Shown: positions 1-9,291 of the stretch, one piece after another
Position numbering within the stretch: the first letter of the stretch is position 1
How the letters are laid out: each line of letters starts with the position of its first letter
Assembly: GCA_000996605.1 (NCBI GenBank)
Contig: LCOP01000002.1
Location: forward strand, 1-55,181
Direction of reading: 5' to 3'
Source of the DNA: Parcubacteria group bacterium GW2011_GWA1_47_8
Lineage (GTDB): Bacteria > Patescibacteriota > Minisyncoccia > Phycocordibacterales > UBA1550
Length of the DNA: 55,181 nt
Position numbers and translations under genes: made by a program
Notes under the pieces: model-generated
Database searches by the model: none
What the model saw: the letters and a program-made list of their open reading frames with translations, nothing else
What the model was told of the DNA's origin: nothing

Positions 1-48
1 AAAGCCACGCCGAATTTAATTATTTAGTTGTTAGTATTTGCGTGATAT

Positions 49-681
49 ATGATCAATCAGAAATGTAAAAAATGTCGTCGTGTCGGAGAGAAGCTCTTCC
101 TCAAAGGGGAGCGGTGCTTTACGCCGAAGTGCGCCATGGAGCGCAAGCCGTATCCGCCGGGCAAGCTTCTCTCTGAGCGGAAGCACCGATCTTCGGTCAC
201 GGAGTATGGTACTCAGATGCGTGAGAAACAAAAAGTGCGCAATACGTACCGCGTGAGCGAGAAGCAATTTGGGAATTATGTTAAAGAAGCGTCAGGGAAA
301 TCAGGAATTAACCCTGCCGAGTATTTGTTTGAATCGCTTGAATCGCGTCTTGACAATGCAGTTTTTCGCTCGGGCATTACACACTCGCGCTCGCTTGCGC
401 GCCAGATAGTGACGCACGGACATATCACCGTGAACGGCCGCCGCACGGATATCCCGTCACGTCGGCTCAAAGTCGGGGACGTGCTTGCAATCCGCGAGGG
501 GAGCAAGACCTCGAAACTTTTTGAGGGGTTGGGAGAGAAATTGAAAACGATCACCACGGTGCCGACATGGCTCAAGCTTGACGCAAGCAAAGGTTCAGTG
601 GTGTTTCAGGGAAAGCCGAAACCGGCACAGGGGGAGCATACGTTTAACCTTACCTCTGTTGTGGAGTTCTATAGTCGCTAG
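49..681 (+). CDS. rpsD: 30S ribosomal protein S4
   Basis: Primary 16S rRNA-binding protein of the small subunit body. The 210-residue product has the usual length. Its N-terminus carries the zinc-type S4 signature, Cys6, Cys9, Cys23 and Cys28 in C-x2-C-x13-C-x4-C spacing. An S4 RNA-binding domain follows at about residues 98-160 (the SRSLARQIVTHGHI stretch is typical). The ATG at 49 is chosen because the family's conserved N-terminus begins immediately. No clear Shine-Dalgarno sequence precedes it. It is the first gene of a block with rpoA, rplQ, rplM and rpsI in the usual bacterial order. A 161-bp gap with its own promoter separates it from rpoA, so it need not be co-transcribed. The last 12 bases of the gene (670-681) are repeated at 765-776, probably a small duplication. 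Confidence 0.97.
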   Translation: MINQKCKKCRRVGEKLFLKGERCFTPKCAMERKPYPPGKLLSERKHRSSVTEYGTQMREKQKVRNTYRVSEKQFGNYVKEASGKSGINPAEYLFESLESRLDNAVFRSGITHSRSLARQIVTHGHITVNGRRTDIPSRRLKVGDVLAIREGSKTSKLFEGLGEKLKTITTVPTWLKLDASKGSVVFQGKPKPAQGEHTFNLTSVVEFYSR

Positions 682-790
682 TGAGAGAGGAATTTAAAAT
701 TGAAGAATATGAACTTAAATTTTAAAATTTCGAACGAACGACGCGATTATATTGTACCCAGTTATATAGTCGCTAGGAACAAGGGATCGT

Positions 791-819
791 TTGCATTTAT
801 TAAGAATATAAGGTATAGT
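791..819 (+). promoter_or_regulatory. Predicted sigma70-type promoter for rpoA
   Basis: TTGCAT (791-796), a 17-bp spacer, then TATAGT (814-819). The predicted start lies near 826, giving a leader of about 17 nt before the rpoA ATG at 843. Confidence 0.6.
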
Positions 820-842
820 TTCCTCGTCTAATTTACATCACT

Positions 843-1808
843 ATGCTCGATTACAACATAACATTGCCATCAAAGCCAAAAGTTCTCTCCGAGGACGATT
901 TTAAAGGTACTTACGAAATAGACGGTCTTTATCCGGGATACGGGCACACACTTGGCAATTCTTTGCGCCGTATTATTTTGTCATCTCTTTTGGGCGCGGC
1001 GGTTACGACCGTAAAGATCGACGGCGTCTCGCATGAATTTGCAACCCTCGACGGCGTCAAAGAAGACGTTATCACGATCCTCCTCAATTTGAAGAAAGTA
1101 CGGTTCAAGCTTTTAACAATGGAGCCACAGGTAGTGACACTCTCGGTGAAAGGAATAAAGGAAGTTACCGCCGGTGACATAACGACAAGCGGACAGGTAG
1201 AGGTACTCAATCCCGAGCTTCACCTTGCAACGCTGACCGACAAGACGAGCGCGCTCTCGATGGAAATCACCGTGGCAAAAGGTTTTGGGTATATTTCAAA
1301 AGAAGTTCACCAAAAGGAAAAGGTGGACATTGGCACTATTGCCGTAGATGCGATTTTCACCCCGATTCGCCGCGTGAATTATGAGGTAGACAATATGCGC
1401 GTCGGCGACCGTACAGATTACAATCTGTTGAAGATTACCATCGAGACCGATGGCACGATTACACCACGCCGCGCGCTCGAGTCTTCGATTGAGATCATGA
1501 TTAATCAGCTCAAGGCGGTCATTGGTTTTGTTGAACAAACAGAAACCAAAACTGAACAGGATGTCGCTACCGAGGAGAAACCTCAGAAGAAAGACGCCAC
1601 GGACAACGAATTTTTGAAGACGCGCATTGAGAACCTCGATCTTTCCACGCGCACCGCAAACGCACTCTCCAGCGCGAACATTCGTACGGTGGGAGGTCTC
1701 GCACGCAAGACAGAAGAAGACCTCCTTGAGATTGATGGTCTCGGCGACAAGGGTATTAACGAGATCAAACGCGTGCTTGGCTCTTATAACATCACCCTCA
1801 AGAGCTAG
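843..1808 (+). CDS. rpoA: DNA-directed RNA polymerase subunit alpha
   Basis: Alpha subunit, which dimerises to scaffold assembly of beta and beta-prime. At 321 residues it is close to the family norm. The N-terminal assembly domain covers about residues 1-235 (GYGHTLGNSLRRIILSSL is the conserved dimer segment). A charged linker runs from about 238 to 255. The C-terminal domain with helix-hairpin-helix character occupies about 257-321 (TVGGLARKTEEDLLEIDGLG). That domain contacts UP elements and activators, so alpha-mediated activation is probably retained. It is followed after 29 bp by rplQ, the standard rpoA-rplQ pair. The gap holds a TGACTATTTACTAC-like string that recurs upstream of ychF. 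Confidence 0.97.
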   Translation: MLDYNITLPSKPKVLSEDDFKGTYEIDGLYPGYGHTLGNSLRRIILSSLLGAAVTTVKIDGVSHEFATLDGVKEDVITILLNLKKVRFKLLTMEPQVVTLSVKGIKEVTAGDITTSGQVEVLNPELHLATLTDKTSALSMEITVAKGFGYISKEVHQKEKVDIGTIAVDAIFTPIRRVNYEVDNMRVGDRTDYNLLKITIETDGTITPRRALESSIEIMINQLKAVIGFVEQTETKTEQDVATEEKPQKKDATDNEFLKTRIENLDLSTRTANALSSANIRTVGGLARKTEEDLLEIDGLGDKGINEIKRVLGSYNITLKS

Positions 1809-1837
1809 TTATTTGTCACTGACTATTTACTACTCAT

Positions 1838-2197
1838 ATGAAACATCACAAGGCAATCAGGAAATTTGGACGAGATCACGCGGGACGCGAGGCACTCTTG
1901 CGCTCGCTTGCGCTCGCACTCATCGACCACGAGCATGTCAAGACGACCGAGGCACGCGCAAAGGAGCTCCGCTCGTTTATCGAAGGCCTTATTACCAAGG
2001 GACGCAAGGGTGACCTCGCGTCGCGCCGCTTGATAATCTCGCGTTTGGGGGGGATGAGTGGGGAGGCGGGTGCCCAGAAAATTATTGGTGAGATTGCACC
2101 ACGATACACCGAGCGACCGGGGGGTTACACGCGCATCTTGAAGCTTCCGCGCCGCTTGGGGGACGCGAGCAAAATGGCAATTATTGAATTTGTCTAG
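1838..2197 (+). CDS. rplQ: 50S ribosomal protein L17
   Basis: Large-subunit protein located near the peptide exit tunnel. It has 119 residues, the typical short bacterial L17. The conserved start (MKHHKAIRKFGRDHAGREAL) and the ERPGGYTRILKL motif near the C-terminus are both present, so the call rests on the whole sequence. It lies 29 bp downstream of rpoA and 18 bp upstream of rplM on the same strand, and most likely shares their transcript. Confidence 0.96.
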   Translation: MKHHKAIRKFGRDHAGREALLRSLALALIDHEHVKTTEARAKELRSFIEGLITKGRKGDLASRRLIISRLGGMSGEAGAQKIIGEIAPRYTERPGGYTRILKLPRRLGDASKMAIIEFV

Positions 2198-2215
2198 AAA
2201 ATCAATCAAACTACC

Positions 2216-2569
2216 ATGCCTATTACACCACATAAAATTGACGCAAAAGGAAAGTCCTTGGGACGTGTCGCCACGGAAGCGGCGAGCGTGCTCATGGGCA
2301 AGACATCCCCGGCATTTCAAAAGCATGTTGTTGCTGATGTGCAGGTTATTATTGAGAATGCCTCAAAGATTGCCCTTACTCCGAATAAGCTCAAAGAGGT
2401 GCACGTAAAGCTTTTCTCGGGTTATCCGGGCGGGCTCAAGGAGCGCACGCTTGCGCAAACAATCGAGAAGAGAGGATATGGCGAAATGTTCATGCGCACC
2501 GTCGGGCGCATGATTCCGCGCAATCGTTTACATAAAGAGCGCATGAAGCGTCTCGTGATCACTGATTAA
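2216..2569 (+). CDS. rplM: 50S ribosomal protein L13
   Basis: Early-assembling large-subunit protein. It has 117 residues, about 25 shorter than the usual L13 of roughly 142, with reduced N- and C-terminal tails as expected for a streamlined genome. Recognisable family segments are DAKGKSLGRVATEAASVLMG, HVVADVQVIIENA, the glycine-rich YPGGLKERT and GMIPRN-like (GRMIPRNRLHKERMKRL). The stop is one base before the rpsI start (2571), so rplM and rpsI are translationally adjacent, the usual pair. Confidence 0.95.
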   Translation: MPITPHKIDAKGKSLGRVATEAASVLMGKTSPAFQKHVVADVQVIIENASKIALTPNKLKEVHVKLFSGYPGGLKERTLAQTIEKRGYGEMFMRTVGRMIPRNRLHKERMKRLVITD

Positions 2570-2570
2570 T

Positions 2571-3143
2571 ATGACCGTTACAACAATAAAAAAAACAGAA
2601 GAAGTCGTAAAGGCAAAACCAACTCCAAAAGTATCGACACGCGTTACTGCTATTCCTGCCACCATCAAGACAATCGCGAGCAAGAAGGTAACTGCGGGTA
2701 AACCCGTCGCCAAGGCGATTTCGGGTAAACCCGCCGTCGCCAAGGCGATTTCGGGTAAATACATTGAGACGGTTGGTCGTCGCAAGACATCGACTGCGCG
2801 CGTGCGTGTTACCGAGTCTTCAAAGGACGGAATTACGATCAATGGCAAAACACTCGAGGTGTATTTCCCAACCGTAGAGCTTCAGAGTATTGTGAAGGAC
2901 GCAATTGCGAAATCAAAAGTTGCTACAAAATTTACCGTGACGGTGTTGGTGCGCGGCGGAGGAATTCACTCGCAAGCAGAAGCGGTACGCCATGCGCTCG
3001 CTCGCTCTCTCGTGAAGTATGACGAGGAGACAAGAACTCGCCTAAAGAAACTCGGCTTCTTGAAACGCGATCCTCGCATGAAAGAGCGCCGAAAATTTGG
3101 TCTGAAGAAAGCCCGCAAAGCCCCTCAATGGTCTAAGCGATAA
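2571..3143 (+). CDS. rpsI: 30S ribosomal protein S9 with a repeat-expanded N-terminal extension
   Basis: S9 sits in the 30S head with its C-terminal tail reaching the P-site tRNA. The product is 190 residues against about 130 for a normal S9. The canonical protein begins near residue 63 (YIETVGRRKTSTARVRV) and keeps the invariant end KKARKAPQWSKR, with the basic tail that touches tRNA. The first 62 residues are a Lys/Ala/Thr/Val-rich extension ending in two copies of a 10-residue unit (VAKAISGKPA), encoded by a 30-bp tandem repeat. Lys/Ala-rich extensions on ribosomal proteins can be disordered and bind RNA, but no function can be read here. A start further downstream is possible, but the ATG at 2571 directly follows the rplM stop. 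Confidence 0.93.
   Translation: MTVTTIKKTEEVVKAKPTPKVSTRVTAIPATIKTIASKKVTAGKPVAKAISGKPAVAKAISGKYIETVGRRKTSTARVRVTESSKDGITINGKTLEVYFPTVELQSIVKDAIAKSKVATKFTVTVLVRGGGIHSQAEAVRHALARSLVKYDEETRTRLKKLGFLKRDPRMKERRKFGLKKARKAPQWSKR
2706..2759 (+). repeat. 30-bp tandem duplication inside rpsI
   Basis: Identical 24-base cores at 2706-2729 and 2736-2759, separated by 6 bases, give a 30-bp period that keeps the reading frame and doubles a 10-residue peptide in the S9 N-terminal extension. Confidence 0.9.
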
Positions 3144-3247
3144 TATTTATCGTTTGCAACAAATTTTCTAATGAAAGAAAGAGGGGGATTGTCGTCAAGA
3201 CAGTTTCTCCTTTTTTGTTAGCCGTGATAAGATAAAAATACAAGGAC

Positions 3248-3880
3248 ATGAAAAAAGAACAGGAATATGAAGAAAAGGGGGTAAAAGAAGAGGATCGCTC
3301 ACTCGGTGACACCCAAAACCTTGACACCAAAGAAGGAGATATGTATAGTGATGACGTGCAATTTGAAAATGAGGATGAAAATGTGAATGCGGCCGCTGTA
3401 CAGAAGAAGCTCCACGAAAAACTTCGGGCTTGCGAGGCGGAGAAGAAAGAATATCTTGATGGATGGCAACGCATGCGCGCCGACTTTGCAAATGCACGCA
3501 AAGAAGAAGACATCCGTCGCGGCGAATTAGTGAAATTCGCATCCGAAGGTCTCGTCGAAGATGTCCTTCCAGTTCTCGATAGCTTCACGATGGCGTTTGG
3601 CAACAAAGAAGCATGGGGGAAGGTGGACGAAAATTGGAGGAAAGGGGTTGAATACATCTATGCACAGCTGTTCTCGGTTCTCGAAGCGCGCGGGCTTTCC
3701 GAGATAGGTGCGGTTGGGGAAAGGCTGGATCCACGACTTCACATTGCGATGGAAACCGTAGAGACGAATGATGGAAATAAGGCGGATACGGTTTCCGAAG
3801 TCATCCAAAAAGGGTATCGTTTGCACAGCAAAGTTATCCGTCCGGCAAAAGTGAAATCGTTTGGGTACAACGGGGAATAA
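3248..3880 (+). CDS. grpE: Nucleotide exchange factor GrpE
   Basis: Cochaperone that releases ADP from DnaK. It has 210 residues. An acidic, probably disordered N-terminus (about 1-50) precedes the long coiled-coil helix (about 50-95, ending in GWQRMRADFANARK). The C-terminal beta-wing carries the signature segment LDPRLHIAME and the ending VIRPAKVKSFGYNGE. The ATG at 3248 has a weak AAGGA at 3241-3245. A -10-like TAAGAT at 3228-3233 lies just upstream. It stands 95 bp upstream of dnaK on the same strand. No CIRCE or other clear heat-shock operator was found between 3144 and 3247. Confidence 0.95.
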   Translation: MKKEQEYEEKGVKEEDRSLGDTQNLDTKEGDMYSDDVQFENEDENVNAAAVQKKLHEKLRACEAEKKEYLDGWQRMRADFANARKEEDIRRGELVKFASEGLVEDVLPVLDSFTMAFGNKEAWGKVDENWRKGVEYIYAQLFSVLEARGLSEIGAVGERLDPRLHIAMETVETNDGNKADTVSEVIQKGYRLHSKVIRPAKVKSFGYNGE

Positions 3881-3975
3881 TTAATATAAAAATATTGAAA
3901 TAGCAAAACAATAAAGTGTTCACTTAATTATTCAATTATTAACTATTTATTATTTAATTATTAACTATCAAAACT

Positions 3976-5886
3976 ATGGCAAAAATTTTAGGTATTGATC
4001 TTGGTACGACAAATTCCGCGATGGCGATTATTGAGGGGGGTGAGCCGCGCATTGTTGAAAACATCGAAGGAGTGCGCACTACGCCATCCATCATCGCGGT
4101 TTCCAAAAGTGGCGAACGGTTGGCGGGGCTTCTCGCAAAACGCCAAGCGGTTACCAATCCGCAAAACACGTTGTTCGGTATTAAACGTTTGATCGGCCAC
4201 ACGTTTGAAGACGAGGGTGTTCAGCGTGATAAAAAGAACGCGCCTTTTGCCATCGAGAAGTCTTCCGATGGCGGCGTGATGGTCAAAATGGGGGAGCGGT
4301 CTTATCGCCCCGAGGAGATCTCGGCGATGGTGCTCCAGAAGCTCAAGCAGGACGCGGAAGCGAAGCTCGGGGAGAAAATCACCGAAGCGGTGATTACCGT
4401 GCCTGCGTATTTTAATGATTCTCAACGCAAAGCAACCAAAGACGCGGGGCAGATTGCAGGATTTGACGTAAAGCGTATCATCAACGAGCCAACCGCGGCG
4501 GCACTTGCGTATGGTTTCAACAAAAAGAAAGATGAGAAGATCGTCGTGTACGACTTTGGCGGCGGTACCTTTGATGTGTCGGTACTCGAAGTGGGTGACG
4601 ACGTCATCGAGGTGAAGTCGACCGATGGCGACGTGCACATGGGCGGTGAAGACATCGATCAGAAAATCATCCGCTATATTGCCGACGAGTTCAAGAAAGA
4701 ATCCGGCATCGATGTTTCAAAGGACGTGCTTGCACTCCAGCGACTCAAAGAGGCGGCGGAAAAAGCAAAGCACGAGCTCTCCACAACACCAGAAGCAGAA
4801 ATCAACATTCCCTTCATTACGTCAGACGCATCAGGTCCGCGACATCTCTTGCTCAAACTCTCACGCCCGAAACTCGAAGATCTCGCGCGTGAATACATCG
4901 ACAAATCAATCGAAATCACTAAGCGCGCACTCGCCGCATCACCATTCAAAATCACCGATATCAATGAAATCATTATGGTGGGAGGACAAACGCGCATGCC
5001 GGCAATCGTGAATGCGGTCAAAGAACTTTTTGGCAAAGAACCAAACCGCTCTATCAATCCGGACGAAGTGGTTGCCATCGGCGCCGCGATTCAAGCGGGG
5101 ATATTGCAGGGCGATGTGAAAGACGTTCTCTTGCTTGATGTTATTCCGCTCTCTTTGGGTATTGAAACATTTGGCAATGTGGCGACAAAACTCATTGAGA
5201 AGAACACAACCATTCCTGCATCACGTTCGCAAATATTTTCTACCGCGGCAGACAATCAGACTTCGGTCGAGATTCATGTCGTGCAGGGCGAACGTCCTAT
5301 GGCACCAGACAACAAATCTCTCGGGCGGTTTGTTCTCGACGGTATTCCGCCGGGCGCACGCGGTACCCCGCAAGTCGAGGTTACGTTTGATGTTGACGCG
5401 AACGGTATCTTGCAGGTAAAGGCAAAAGAAAAAACAACGGGCAAAGAGCAGTCGATTCGTATCGAAGCAAGCTCGGGACTTTCAAAAGACGACATTGCTC
5501 GCATGCAGAAAGAAGCGGAGCTGAATGCCACCGAAGATGCAAAGAAACGTGATCTCGCCGAGGCAAAGAATCTGCTCGAACAGCTTGTGTATACTGCCGA
5601 GAAGGCGCTTCGCGACAATGGCGACAAAGTGCCTGCGGAAGTGAAGACGGGAATTGAGGGGAAGATTGCACTCGCAAAAACGGCAAGCGGCGGCAAGGAT
5701 ACCGACGCACTTAAAAAGGCGACTGACGAACTCTCGACCGAACTTCAAAAGATTGGCGATATTATGGCAAAGAATGCCGAAGCGGCTCAAACACAGGACA
5801 AAAAAGAAGGCGGAGCGGATGATCAGGGGCCGGTTCGTGATGCGGAGTATAAGGAGGGAGATGGGGACAAAACAAAGAACAACTGA
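3976..5886 (+). CDS. dnaK: Molecular chaperone DnaK (Hsp70)
   Basis: ATP-dependent Hsp70 that binds exposed hydrophobic segments together with DnaJ and GrpE. At 636 residues it is full length. The nucleotide-binding domain starts with GIDLGTTNSAMA and contains VYDFGGGTFDVS and IMVGGQTRMPAI. The substrate-binding domain follows (LLLDVIPLSLGIET, then the beta-sandwich) and a helical lid ends in a charged tail (PVRDAEYKEGDGDK). The expected DnaK hallmarks are intact. The 95 bp upstream are very AT-rich with repeated TTATTAACTATC-like strings and no convincing promoter. grpE precedes it, and dnaJ lies 4 kb downstream after two inserted genes. Confidence 0.97.
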   Translation: MAKILGIDLGTTNSAMAIIEGGEPRIVENIEGVRTTPSIIAVSKSGERLAGLLAKRQAVTNPQNTLFGIKRLIGHTFEDEGVQRDKKNAPFAIEKSSDGGVMVKMGERSYRPEEISAMVLQKLKQDAEAKLGEKITEAVITVPAYFNDSQRKATKDAGQIAGFDVKRIINEPTAAALAYGFNKKKDEKIVVYDFGGGTFDVSVLEVGDDVIEVKSTDGDVHMGGEDIDQKIIRYIADEFKKESGIDVSKDVLALQRLKEAAEKAKHELSTTPEAEINIPFITSDASGPRHLLLKLSRPKLEDLAREYIDKSIEITKRALAASPFKITDINEIIMVGGQTRMPAIVNAVKELFGKEPNRSINPDEVVAIGAAIQAGILQGDVKDVLLLDVIPLSLGIETFGNVATKLIEKNTTIPASRSQIFSTAADNQTSVEIHVVQGERPMAPDNKSLGRFVLDGIPPGARGTPQVEVTFDVDANGILQVKAKEKTTGKEQSIRIEASSGLSKDDIARMQKEAELNATEDAKKRDLAEAKNLLEQLVYTAEKALRDNGDKVPAEVKTGIEGKIALAKTASGGKDTDALKKATDELSTELQKIGDIMAKNAEAAQTQDKKEGGADDQGPVRDAEYKEGDGDKTKNN

Positions 5887-5957
5887 CAACTGACAAGAAT
5901 TTTGATGTATGGCGTATCCAGTCAGATGTCAAATGTTAATTGTCATATGTTGCCCCT

Positions 5958-8900
5958 ATGGCAAAAGACTATTACAAGATACTTGTTTTTGTGTGCGCAA
6001 TTGTTACTGCTATCTTTGTGGTGAGCGGTCTTTTTGCCACTGCTTCTGCTCAGGGAATTTCTTATATGCCTTCGAACCCTCAAATTTTCGGGCATATTGA
6101 AGGCGAAGGCACTCATTTTGAAATAGAGAACAGTGATTACTTTAACATCACGCTTGATAGTTCCGAGTCTATTCGCGCACGGTTGGAATCAGTCTCGGAA
6201 ATCGTGACTATGGCGATTTACGCAAGTCTCCCTCCTGCGACTTCAACCACGGTAACGATAAGCGGTTTTTCTCCTCAAACAACCTATTACAAATACGAAG
6301 ACAGTTACCACAACTTAACCCAATTTACCACCGATGAAAACGGTGGTTATTCATACACGCAAGACATCACCGCTCCACATATCATTTTTATCCAACCGCG
6401 AAAAAGTACCAAGTTTATTCGCGACGATGCGACTGGCGGGGACTGCTCCTCTGTCGGAAATTGGAACAACACTGCAAAAACATGCACCCTAACACAAAAT
6501 GTTTTGGAAACCATTGAGATTGATTCTGATAATATCGTTTTGGATGGAAACAACTTCACTCTTTCTGGCTCACATACCGGTTCGGGCGTGTACCTCAATA
6601 GCAAATCAGGTGTCATCGTCAAAAACATGCACATCGAAAACTTCTCCTACGGAGTGAACCTGAATAACTCAAACGGTAATCGTATTGAAAATAACGATTT
6701 TGTAAACCTTGATAATCAAGGGATGGTTTTTTTCAATTCAAGCACCAATACCATAATAGGAAATACGGTGTCCCTCCTCGTTCCTTCAGCAAGGCGTCAC
6801 CAAGGATTTGTGCTCTTCGATTCTTATAAAAATATTTTTCAAGATAACACCGTCTCGTTAAACGCCCGCGCAAGCGTGTCGGGAAGGCATCAAGGTATTC
6901 TTTTATTTGACTCCAACGATAACAGCTTCGTGTCTAATGATGTTTCAGATACTTACCAAGGTGTTCTTTTCTTTGATTCATACAACAATGTATTGCGCGA
7001 GAATACCATACGGGATAGCAGTGAGGACGGACTCATGATTTTCCCTCCATCAAGTGGAAATCAAGCATCTCACAATAATTTTATTGGAAATCCGACACAA
7101 GTCATAAACTATGGTCCTGCGCAAATTTTTTCATCTCCGCTTCCGGAAGGTGGTAACTACTGGAGCGACTTCGATACTCCAGAAGAGGGATGTAGCGATG
7201 TAAATGCTGACGGTTTTTGCGACGCGCCGTATGTTTTTACGGGCGGGCAAGACGATTTGCCGTGGGTAACGCAGGATGGGTGGAAGAATTCATCAAACTC
7301 TTGCACACAAAACTGTTATTCAAACGTTTTATTTCTGCCAGGGCTTGAAGCGAGCCGGTTGTATCAGAAAGACCCAGGCTGCCTATTTTTAAATTGCGAG
7401 AACAAACTTTGGGAGCCGAACAGAAACGATGATGTGCGGAAACTTTACCTTTCCCCAACAACAGGAGAGAGTGTACACCCCGATACATACACCAGGGATG
7501 TAATTGATGAGGCGTTTGGCGTAAATATCTACAAGGGCTTTCTCGGTTTTATGGAAGGACTTGTCATAAAAGGCACTATTAAACATTTTGAAACGCTTCC
7601 CTACGACTGGCGCGACGATCAGAAAGACGTCGTCACTCGAAGTATTCGTCTTGAATCTGGATCATATGACATCGCGACACGAATAGTTGATCTTGCGAGC
7701 ACCTCTCCCACAGGCAAAGTAACACTCATCGCTCACTCAAATGGCGGATTGGTGGCAAAAGAACTTGTTGAGGATTTGAAAAGTCGTGGACAGGAGAATC
7801 TTATTGATCGTATTATTCTGGTCGCCGTACCAGAGCTCGGGACACCGAAAGCAGTTTTTGAGATGCTTCATGGTGCTGGGCCATTCTTTTTGAGTTTTCC
7901 GAGCAAAGAAGTGACTCGCGAGCTCGCCGAAAACATGAAGAGCGCGTACACACTGCTTCCTTCTCGTGAATACTTTAACCGTCTTCGTGGTCCGTTTGTG
8001 GAATTTAGCACGACAACTTCAGTAACTCAAGGTTTCCGTAACGTCTACGGTAACTCAATCTCTGATTATGATACATTGCGAAAATTTTTGCGAGGAGAGA
8101 ACGGAGCCCGCATGGAGCCACAGGCGAGTGCGGTCAATGAGCCGAATGTCCTCAAAGAAAATTTTCTCGCGAATGCTGAAACGCGTCATGCCACACAAGA
8201 TACTTGGATGCCACCGTCTGGAATTGAGGTGATTGAGATTGTCGGATTGGGACTTGATGCGCCTCGTGGCGTTGAGTATAAATCAACGAAAAAGAAAGTT
8301 TGCAGCCCATACTTTTCCGGGTGCCCTAGGATTGATGTGATAGACCCGCAACCGCTCGTTACTTCCGAGGGCGATAGCACCGTGGTGTACCCCTCGGCAG
8401 AGGCGTTGGGAGTGGAGAGGTATTATGTGGATATTTTTCAGCATAACAAGCTCGGTCAATTTAATGTCAACCGCGACCACAAAAACATCCTTGAAATCAC
8501 CCCTATTCAAACTCTCCTCACCACACTCATAAAAAATGAAGCCACGAGCACCCTTCCCTTGTACATCACGAACACCAAACCACCTCAATCTGATGCAGAC
8601 AAACGCCTCCGCATCGGCGTACACTCTCCCGTCGCACTTCACCTCTATGACTCTCTCGGTCGTCACACCGGTCCCATCACAAACCCCGACCCTTCATCCG
8701 ACCTTGATTATGCCGAAGAGCGAATCCCCAACACCTACTATTGGCAAATCGGTGAGGGGCAATATGCGGGAGCAAGCGGAGAGCAAATCACCACCATACA
8801 ACTCACGGGAAAAGACCTCGGCACATTCACCCTCGATATTGAAGAAATTACCGGTGGCACCACAACAAGCATGACTATCTACGAAGATATTCCCGTTACG

Positions 8901-9287
8901 GCAAGCACCATCGCAACCATAGAGGCGGGAGGGAATGTCGCGCCCGTACTCAAAGTAGACATTGACGGCAATGGAACCATAGACGCGGAGATTACTCCCG
9001 GCGGTCTCACTGGCGAAAATCTTGTCGGCATCTTGAAAGGGTTGGTAAAGACACTCAATCTCCCGGACAAGAAAGAAAAGCAGCTCTTTAAGAAACTCGA
9101 AAAGCTTGAAAAAGAACTTGCCAAAGAACACGAAAACGATCGCAAAGAAAAACAGAAAACCAAGGGAGTATTTAAGAATGTCATTAAACTCATCAATAAA
9201 TATGAGAAGAAAAATATTCTTTCCAAAGAAGAGGCGGGGGATTTGATAGGTATTATTGAGCAAATTAGGGAGAAGGTGGTAGAATAA
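5958..9287 (+). CDS. Large secreted beta-helix and lipase-like (LCAT-type) fusion protein
   Basis: This 1,109-residue protein was probably exported by an N-terminal signal sequence (a basic MAKDYYK, a hydrophobic core of about 22 residues, and an ATASAQG cleavage region). After an N-terminal domain (about 30-140) comes a right-handed parallel beta-helix of the NosD/PbH1 type (about 170-400). It shows Asn-rich coils and recurring FDSxxN turns. From about 450 a second module resembles lecithin:cholesterol acyltransferase/lipase-type alpha/beta hydrolases, with the nucleophile elbow AHSNGG (Ser594) and a preceding YDWRDD. The C-terminal 300 residues hold beta-rich domains and a Lys/Glu-rich helical tail. 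The start at 5958 is preferred to 5940 because the basic signal-peptide N-region begins there; neither has a ribosome site. Inserted between dnaK and dnaJ. The substrate, probably a lipid or cell-envelope ester, is unknown. Confidence 0.75.
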   Translation: MAKDYYKILVFVCAIVTAIFVVSGLFATASAQGISYMPSNPQIFGHIEGEGTHFEIENSDYFNITLDSSESIRARLESVSEIVTMAIYASLPPATSTTVTISGFSPQTTYYKYEDSYHNLTQFTTDENGGYSYTQDITAPHIIFIQPRKSTKFIRDDATGGDCSSVGNWNNTAKTCTLTQNVLETIEIDSDNIVLDGNNFTLSGSHTGSGVYLNSKSGVIVKNMHIENFSYGVNLNNSNGNRIENNDFVNLDNQGMVFFNSSTNTIIGNTVSLLVPSARRHQGFVLFDSYKNIFQDNTVSLNARASVSGRHQGILLFDSNDNSFVSNDVSDTYQGVLFFDSYNNVLRENTIRDSSEDGLMIFPPSSGNQASHNNFIGNPTQVINYGPAQIFSSPLPEGGNYWSDFDTPEEGCSDVNADGFCDAPYVFTGGQDDLPWVTQDGWKNSSNSCTQNCYSNVLFLPGLEASRLYQKDPGCLFLNCENKLWEPNRNDDVRKLYLSPTTGESVHPDTYTRDVIDEAFGVNIYKGFLGFMEGLVIKGTIKHFETLPYDWRDDQKDVVTRSIRLESGSYDIATRIVDLASTSPTGKVTLIAHSNGGLVAKELVEDLKSRGQENLIDRIILVAVPELGTPKAVFEMLHGAGPFFLSFPSKEVTRELAENMKSAYTLLPSREYFNRLRGPFVEFSTTTSVTQGFRNVYGNSISDYDTLRKFLRGENGARMEPQASAVNEPNVLKENFLANAETRHATQDTWMPPSGIEVIEIVGLGLDAPRGVEYKSTKKKVCSPYFSGCPRIDVIDPQPLVTSEGDSTVVYPSAEALGVERYYVDIFQHNKLGQFNVNRDHKNILEITPIQTLLTTLIKNEATSTLPLYITNTKPPQSDADKRLRIGVHSPVALHLYDSLGRHTGPITNPDPSSDLDYAEERIPNTYYWQIGEGQYAGASGEQITTIQLTGKDLGTFTLDIEEITGGTTTSMTIYEDIPVTASTIATIEAGGNVAPVLKVDIDGNGTIDAEITPGGLTGENLVGILKGLVKTLNLPDKKEKQLFKKLEKLEKELAKEHENDRKEKQKTKGVFKNVIKLINKYEKKNILSKEEAGDLIGIIEQIREKVVE

Positions 9288-9291
9288 AGAT

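Noticed and set aside
3133..3657. Minus-strand open frame of 174 codons opposite grpE
   Set aside because: Ser/Phe-rich product typical of an antisense frame of a Glu/Lys-rich gene.
3144..3975. CIRCE or sigma32-type heat-shock control of grpE and dnaK
   Set aside because: No TTAGCACTC-N9-GAGTGCTAA dyad or convincing heat-shock promoter is visible before grpE or dnaK.
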